Below are positions 60,266 through 64,000 of a stretch of 64,000 nucleotides of DNA, one piece after another. The DNA is from Runella sp. SP2 (lineage in GTDB: Bacteria; Bacteroidota; Bacteroidia; Cytophagales; Spirosomataceae). The notes beneath the pieces were generated by a model. That model saw only the letters and a list, made by a program, of their open reading frames with translations. It made no database searches and was not told the origin of the DNA. The stretch lies in NCBI RefSeq assembly GCF_003711225.1, contig NZ_CP031030.1, positions 6,437,501-6,501,500 on the forward strand, in the 5' to 3' direction. Positions within the stretch are counted from its first letter, which is position 1, and each line of letters opens with the position of its first letter. The position numbers and the translations under genes were made by a program.

Positions 60266-61180
60266 TTACTCCCTCGACAAAAACTTCTCAATCTGCTCGC
60301 TCGTCAAATACACTTTTCCCGAGCGGGTTTTGATGTGCTCGCGGAAGGCGTTTTTGATGGCATCGCTCCATTTCATGTCGATTTCGCCTGGGGTGAATTT
60401 ATTTTCGCGGAGCATTTTGTGCCCAAACTCATCTTGTAACGCAATAAACTCGGACTGATTCACTACTTTTTCGGCCAAGTGCGCGGGGATAAAAATCACG
60501 CCTTCGGGTTTGCCCAATACCAAGTCGCCTGGCAATACCGACGCCCGACCAATACGAATAGGGCAGTTGATACAGGTCATGGTCATGTCTTTGATGGCCG
60601 AGGGGTCGTAGCCACGCGTGAAGCCCACAAAACCATCAATGGCGCTCAAGCCTTCGAGGTCGCGCACGCCCGCGTCGAACACCACACCCGTTTTGGATTT
60701 GGCATAAATCGAGTTGCCAAGGTTATCGCCAATGAGCGTGCCGTCGATGATTTTTCCGTACCCATCGGCTACATACACGTCATTAATTTGAAGCGCGTCT
60801 ATGGGCCATGAGTTGGTGTTGCCTCGGCGGCCTTCGGCTTTGCCTTTTTCTTTGATGGGCTTTTCCATATCGGGGCGGGCAGGCATATACTGCGCCGTAA
60901 GTACGCGTCCCACGAGCGGTTTTTCGGGGTGAATGATTTGAAAATTTCCTTCAAACTGATTGTTGTAACCATCTCCCCGCATAATGCCCCACGCTTCTTC
61001 GATAGATACATTGGCCAAACGCTTCACAATTTCATCGGGTACTTTAGGACGGCCATCGGGAAAACGTTCGCCTTTCCACTCTTGGGTATAAAACTGAATA
61101 AGCTCTTTGGGTGCTTGAATTTGGGCAAATAACGGAGAACTTATTGCCGCCAAGAAAAGGGCTTGGATAACTTTTTTCAT
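60266..61180 (-). CDS. Exported RraA-family protein
   Basis: 304 residues starting MKKVIQALFLAAISSPLFAQ, a signal peptide; the frame runs on to an ATG at 61267 but only through palindromic spacer DNA, so 61180 is used. The RraA fold is seen in YGKIIDGTLIGDNLGNSIYA, the catalytic-type DAGVRDLEGLSAIDG, and PGDLVLGKPEGVIFIPAHLAEKV. Relatives are HMG/CHA aldolases or oxaloacetate decarboxylases that use a divalent metal; Arg and Asp of GVRDL are kept. Export is unusual for the group. Divergent from the Tat-signal enolase-like gene, so the two may share a sugar-acid pathway outside the cytosol. Confidence 0.85.
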   Translation of the reverse strand: MKKVIQALFLAAISSPLFAQIQAPKELIQFYTQEWKGERFPDGRPKVPDEIVKRLANVSIEEAWGIMRGDGYNNQFEGNFQIIHPEKPLVGRVLTAQYMPARPDMEKPIKEKGKAEGRRGNTNSWPIDALQINDVYVADGYGKIIDGTLIGDNLGNSIYAKSKTGVVFDAGVRDLEGLSAIDGFVGFTRGYDPSAIKDMTMTCINCPIRIGRASVLPGDLVLGKPEGVIFIPAHLAEKVVNQSEFIALQDEFGHKMLRENKFTPGEIDMKWSDAIKNAFREHIKTRSGKVYLTSEQIEKFLSRE

Positions 61181-61186
61181 AAGTAA

Positions 61187-61256
61187 CAGCCCCCCATCCC
61201 CAATGGGGGAGTTTGTTTTAGATGTAGTAATTCCCCCATTGGGGGTTAGGGGGCTG
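61187..61256. repeat. GC-rich palindrome in the divergent RraA/enolase spacer
   Basis: 28-base arms (61187-61214 and 61229-61256; CAGCCCCC ... and its complement GGGGGCTG) with a few mismatches enclose a 14-base loop. It lies 6 bases before the RraA ATG, in its 5' leader. Same type as at 33494 and 18551. Confidence 0.75.
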
Positions 61257-61398
61257 ACAAAATTCATACAATTTTACTTCCTACACTTCTATCTTTTTCC
61301 ATCGGTGATTTTTGAAATATTTTCAGAAAAAATTGACCTAATCTTGTATCGTTAATACAACTCTTAACCGTGCGTACGCACCTAATTGACAAACCCCA

Positions 61399-62832
61399 AT
61401 GAAAAAATTTACACAACGTTTTAAGTTGCCCGATTCCCACACCGCTTCCGAAAATAATCGCCGCGACTTTCTACGCAAAGGCTTACTTGGCGGATTATCC
61501 ATGGGCTTGATGTTTGACGGAAGGCCCGAAAAAGAAATGGAATTTATCACCCAAAAAGTAAAACGTGATTCTAAGCCTTCGGAGCTTAAAATCACCGATA
61601 TGCGCATTGCTCATTTACAGGGAGTTCCGTTTAAAAGTCCTATCATTCGCATAGATACCAACCAAGGCTTAGTAGGCTGGGGAGAAGTGCGCGACGGCGC
61701 TAGTCCCAATTACGCGCTGATGCTCAAGAGTCGTTTGTTAGGCCAAAACCCGTGTAACGTCGAGAAAATCTTCAAAGAAATCAAGCAGTTTGGCGGTCAC
61801 GGGCGGGCTGCGGGTGGTGTGTGCGGGGTAGAAATGGCGCTGTGGGATTTGGCAGGGAAAGCCTATAACGTTCCTGTTTATCAGATGCTTGGCGGAAAGT
61901 ACCGTGACGAAGTTCGCCTCTATGCCGATACGCCCGAAATCAGCGACCCAACTACCTTTGCCAAAAAGCTCAAAGAAACCCGCCTCGATAAAGGTTACAC
62001 TTTTTTGAAGATGGACTTTGGAATTGGGCTGTTGGCGGGCAAACCCGGTATGCTTATCGGGGACAATGTTTGGAAACTTTCGCACCGCGACAATAAAACC
62101 AAAACCGTAGGAAACTATGGCATGACCAAGCACCCATTTACACGAATTCAGATTACGGACAAAGGCTTGGAATACATTGCCGAATACGTTAGCAAAATTC
62201 GGGAAGGGGTAGGGTACAACATTCCTGTATCAGCCGACCACTTCGGGCATTTTGACGTCAATACGGCCATTCGCTTGGGTAAAGCCGTTGAAAAATACCA
62301 GTTGGCGTGGCTCGAAGACTTGGTGCCGTGGTTTTATACCGACCAATGGAAGCAAATCTCAGACGCCATCGAAACGCCTACCCTCACGGGCGAAGATATT
62401 TTCTTGAAAGAAGAGTTTATCAAACTCATTAATGCCAAAGCAGTTGACATGATTCACCCCGATTTGGCCTCGTCGGGTGGAATTTTGGAAACCAAAAAAA
62501 TTGGAGACTACGCCGAAGAACACGGTATCCCAATGGCAATGCACTTTGCAGGTAGTCCGATTTCGTTTATGGCCAACGTACACTGTGCCGCTGCTACCGA
62601 AAACTTCGTGGCATTGGAACACCACGGCGTGGACGTGGAAGGCTGGGAGGATATCGTAACGGGTAACAAACCTTTGGTTGTCAATGGCTTTGCTCCCGTT
62701 CCTAATAAGCCAGGTTTAGGGGTAGAACTCAACGAAGAAGTAGCGAAGAAGTTTTTGATAAAAGACCAAAAATGGTTTGCTCCCACTGACGAATGGAACG
62801 CCAAGGATTCGTGGGACAGAGATTGGAGCTAG
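61399..62832 (+). CDS. Mandelate racemase/muconate lactonizing enzyme family protein with Tat signal
   Basis: 477 residues. The N-terminus (NRRDFLRKGLLGGLSMGLM) is a twin-arginine signal, so folding precedes export. The N-terminal capping domain (LKITDMRIAHLQGVPF) and the barrel (from about 140) are of the enolase superfamily. Candidate acid/base and metal residues lie on the expected strands: the Lys of FLKMDFG, the Asp of VSADHFGHFD, the Glu of LEDLVPW and LTGEDIF, and the His of MAMHFAG. Relatives dehydrate sugar acids such as gluconate or galactonate. The pairing with an exported RraA suggests a linked pathway. Confidence 0.85.
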   Translation: MKKFTQRFKLPDSHTASENNRRDFLRKGLLGGLSMGLMFDGRPEKEMEFITQKVKRDSKPSELKITDMRIAHLQGVPFKSPIIRIDTNQGLVGWGEVRDGASPNYALMLKSRLLGQNPCNVEKIFKEIKQFGGHGRAAGGVCGVEMALWDLAGKAYNVPVYQMLGGKYRDEVRLYADTPEISDPTTFAKKLKETRLDKGYTFLKMDFGIGLLAGKPGMLIGDNVWKLSHRDNKTKTVGNYGMTKHPFTRIQITDKGLEYIAEYVSKIREGVGYNIPVSADHFGHFDVNTAIRLGKAVEKYQLAWLEDLVPWFYTDQWKQISDAIETPTLTGEDIFLKEEFIKLINAKAVDMIHPDLASSGGILETKKIGDYAEEHGIPMAMHFAGSPISFMANVHCAAATENFVALEHHGVDVEGWEDIVTGNKPLVVNGFAPVPNKPGLGVELNEEVAKKFLIKDQKWFAPTDEWNAKDSWDRDWS

Positions 62833-63190
62833 AGTTCTGGAGTGTCGAGTGATTGAATGCAGAATGTCGAATCCGTGCTGAGGGCTGCTTTCCGTGCTGA
62901 GGGTTGCTCACAATCTGAATTTTTGTGTCGAAGGTTGCTCACAACCTGAATTTTTGTGTTGAGGGTTGCTCACAACCCGAATTTTTGTGTCGAAGTTTGC
63001 TCACAATCTGAGTTAAAGTAATTAAACGTCGGTCGGTAAAACGGCTGACGTTTTTTTTGTTTCCAACTATTTGGGGTGTTTGGGCGTCATTGGTTAACGA
63101 ATTGGAACACTAATGACACTGATTGGACGGATTGTCACGGATAATCTGTGTTTTACTAACTAGGCCCAACCATTAAAAACTGTGAACTTG
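62833..63190. other. 358-base spacer with 31-nt tandem repeat, no gene
   Basis: Apart from the tandem repeat (62903-63014) and the 5' part of the duplicated lipoprotein unit (from 63113) I see no ORF or RNA gene here. Confidence 0.6.
62903..63014 (+). repeat. Tandem repeat, 31-base unit, about 3.6 copies
   Basis: Units start at 62903, 62934, 62965 and 62996 (partial). Each begins GTTGCTCACAA and continues TCTGAATTTTTGTGTCGAAG with one or two changes per copy. A degenerate partial copy precedes (GGCTGCTTTCCGTGCTGAGG). Confidence 0.85.
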
Positions 63191-63817
63191 ATGAAAAATG
63201 TTGTTTGGATTTTCTTTCTTGTTTTAGGTATTTTTTCGTGCAAAGAAAAGCAGCTTACCCCAGAAGAAATACAGCCTTTGGTAGGAAGATGGAAACTCAA
63301 TGCCATTGAACCAGCGGGAGATGTAAAAAAATGGGAGTCTGTAGCTTCTAAAGATGGCTACGTATTTGAAATTCGCTACGACGGGGTTATTCTGGATGCC
63401 AATGGCTTGCCTGCTTGCTGCGTTCCAAGCTACTTGGTATATCAGGGCAACAAGTTTACCATTGAACCCAAAGAAAAACTTGCACCTAATCCCTCGTGCG
63501 CGTTGGTGTTGTGCATGGCTTGTGATACGTGGTATTTGGAACTAGAAAACGGCCAGTTGATAACAAATGCCTGTAATTCGGGTGGTCGTAATAGATTTAC
63601 AAAACTTTGATTGTTAGAATATTATCCTGTATGATGGAATACGGATGACACTGATTGGACGGATTGTCACGGATAATCTGTGTTTTACTAACTAGGCCCA
63701 ACCATTAAAAACTGTGAACTTGATGAAAAATGTTGTTTGGATTTTCTTTCTTATTTTAGGTATTTTTTCGTGCAAAGAAAAGCAGCTTACCCCAGAAGAA
63801 ATACAGCCTTTGGTAGG
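63113..63817 (+). repeat. Direct repeat pair covering the 5' ends of two lipoprotein genes
   Basis: 63113-63285 and 63645-63817 match almost exactly, at an offset of 532 bases. Both include about 78 bases of upstream DNA, so the promoter region and signal peptide are shared. Confidence 0.85.
63191..63610 (+). CDS. Small lipoprotein, lipocalin-like (tandem copy 1)
   Basis: 139 residues. The signal peptide MKNVVWIFFLVLGIFSC gives a lipobox at Cys17, followed by KEKQLTPEEIQPLVGRWKL. The GRW motif near the start of the mature chain and following strands (FEIRYDGVILD, KFTIEPKEK) suit a lipocalin-like barrel (GxW motif). Several Cys (PACCVP, CALVLCMACDTWYL, TNACNSGG) may form disulfides. I used the ATG at 63191, not the in-frame GTG at 63182. 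Immediately repeated downstream. Function unknown. Confidence 0.7.
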   Translation: MKNVVWIFFLVLGIFSCKEKQLTPEEIQPLVGRWKLNAIEPAGDVKKWESVASKDGYVFEIRYDGVILDANGLPACCVPSYLVYQGNKFTIEPKEKLAPNPSCALVLCMACDTWYLELENGQLITNACNSGGRNRFTKL

Positions 63818-64000
63818 CAAATGGCGAGTGACTGCCATTGAGCAGGCCGACAAAAAGGAATGGGGAGTTGTGACGCAAAGTGGTCAACACCAATTTGAAA
63901 TCCGCTATGATGGTGTCGTTCTTGATTCAGATGGTTTATCTACCTGCTGTGGCCCCCTATATCTCAATCTAAATGGTAAAAAATTTAGTATTGTTCCCAA
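63723..64000 (+). CDS. Small lipoprotein, lipocalin-like (tandem copy 2, cut by window end)
   Basis: 92 codons visible. The first 173 bases of the unit (63645-63817), covering the upstream spacer, start codon, signal peptide and the first mature residues, differ from copy 1 at a single base seen (Val to Ile in the signal peptide). After PLVG the sequences diverge at once to moderate similarity (QFEIRYDGVVLDSDGLSTCC against VFEIRYDGVILDANGLPACC). The rest lies outside the window. Confidence 0.7.
   Translation, partial: MKNVVWIFFLILGIFSCKEKQLTPEEIQPLVGKWRVTAIEQADKKEWGVVTQSGQHQFEIRYDGVVLDSDGLSTCCGPLYLNLNGKKFSIVP

Noticed and set aside
61181-61267. Longer start for the exported RraA-like protein
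   Set aside because: The extension is palindromic repeat DNA and would place the signal peptide internally.
62903-63014. CRISPR array
   Set aside because: The repeats are contiguous without unique spacers, and no cas gene is present.
1-64000. tRNA, rRNA, riboswitch or replication-origin signals
   Set aside because: I looked for tRNA-like cloverleaf ends, FMN-type leaders before ribH and DnaA-box clusters and saw none; a covariance-model scan would be decisive.

Overview
The window reads as chromosomal DNA of a Bacteroidota bacterium, most likely an aerobic member of the Cytophagales (Runella/Spirosoma/Dyadobacter-like). The evidence is a C-terminal type IX secretion sorting domain on a giant repeat protein, a TonB-dependent receptor with an N-terminal carboxypeptidase-regulatory-like domain, DUF3078, DUF3500 and DUF5690 proteins, a NagZ/beta-lactamase fusion, and many promoters of the Bacteroidota type (TTG, 17-21 bases, TAnnTTTG). 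I saw no rRNA, tRNA or CRISPR array. The genus is inference.

Layout. 0-10 kb (minus strand): a partial secreted DUF1080/PA14-like protein, a 1,621-residue T9SS adhesin with ten PKD-like repeats, and a GH3-beta-lactamase fusion. 10-16.5 kb (plus): a TonB receptor, two lipoproteins and a DUF3500 protein. 16.5-26.3 kb: housekeeping and small genes (subtilase, ribH, hisH, rhodanese, TPMT-like methyltransferase, rlmB, rpmA, rplU, mutM, DEAD-box helicase, an antitoxin-like orphan). 26.3-36.3 kb: a tripartite ABC exporter operon (membrane fusion protein, TolC, ATPase, two FtsX/MacB-type permeases) followed by an NtrC-type sigma-54 activator and, after a 2H phosphoesterase gene on the other strand, its probable histidine kinase. 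A sigma-54-like -24/-12 site lies just before the exporter operon, so the two-component pair may control the pump. 36.4-42 kb: an Rpn/PD-(D/E)XK nuclease, a Tat-exported molybdenum hydroxylase pair and lpdA.

42-51 kb is the most unusual stretch. It holds a vWA-like lipoprotein, a 4-TM protein, a membrane coiled-coil (PspA-like) protein, a secreted actin-fold/Ppx-like protein and a one-TM Lys/Ala-rich protein. Next come an outer-membrane barrel, a stand-alone LytTR regulator with two repeated operator-like sites, MscL, DUF3078, a CmpX/MscS-type channel, a small protein and an ECF sigma factor. I read it as an envelope or mechanical-stress neighbourhood; the first five genes are the best candidate for an undescribed system.

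51-54 kb is the rplM-rpsI-rpsB-tsf operon with structured spacers. 54-58.6 kb holds nadB, a repeat-rich intergenic region with nested palindromes and a 71-bp TIR element, a frameshifted IS5/IS903-type insertion sequence and an AT-rich orphan gene. 58.8-64 kb holds a DUF5690 transporter-like protein, an exported RraA-like protein, a Tat-signal enolase-superfamily enzyme, a 31-nt tandem repeat and two tandemly duplicated lipoprotein genes with nearly identical 5' parts; the second is cut by the window end. Palindromic repeats recur in spacers throughout, several of them inside operons.
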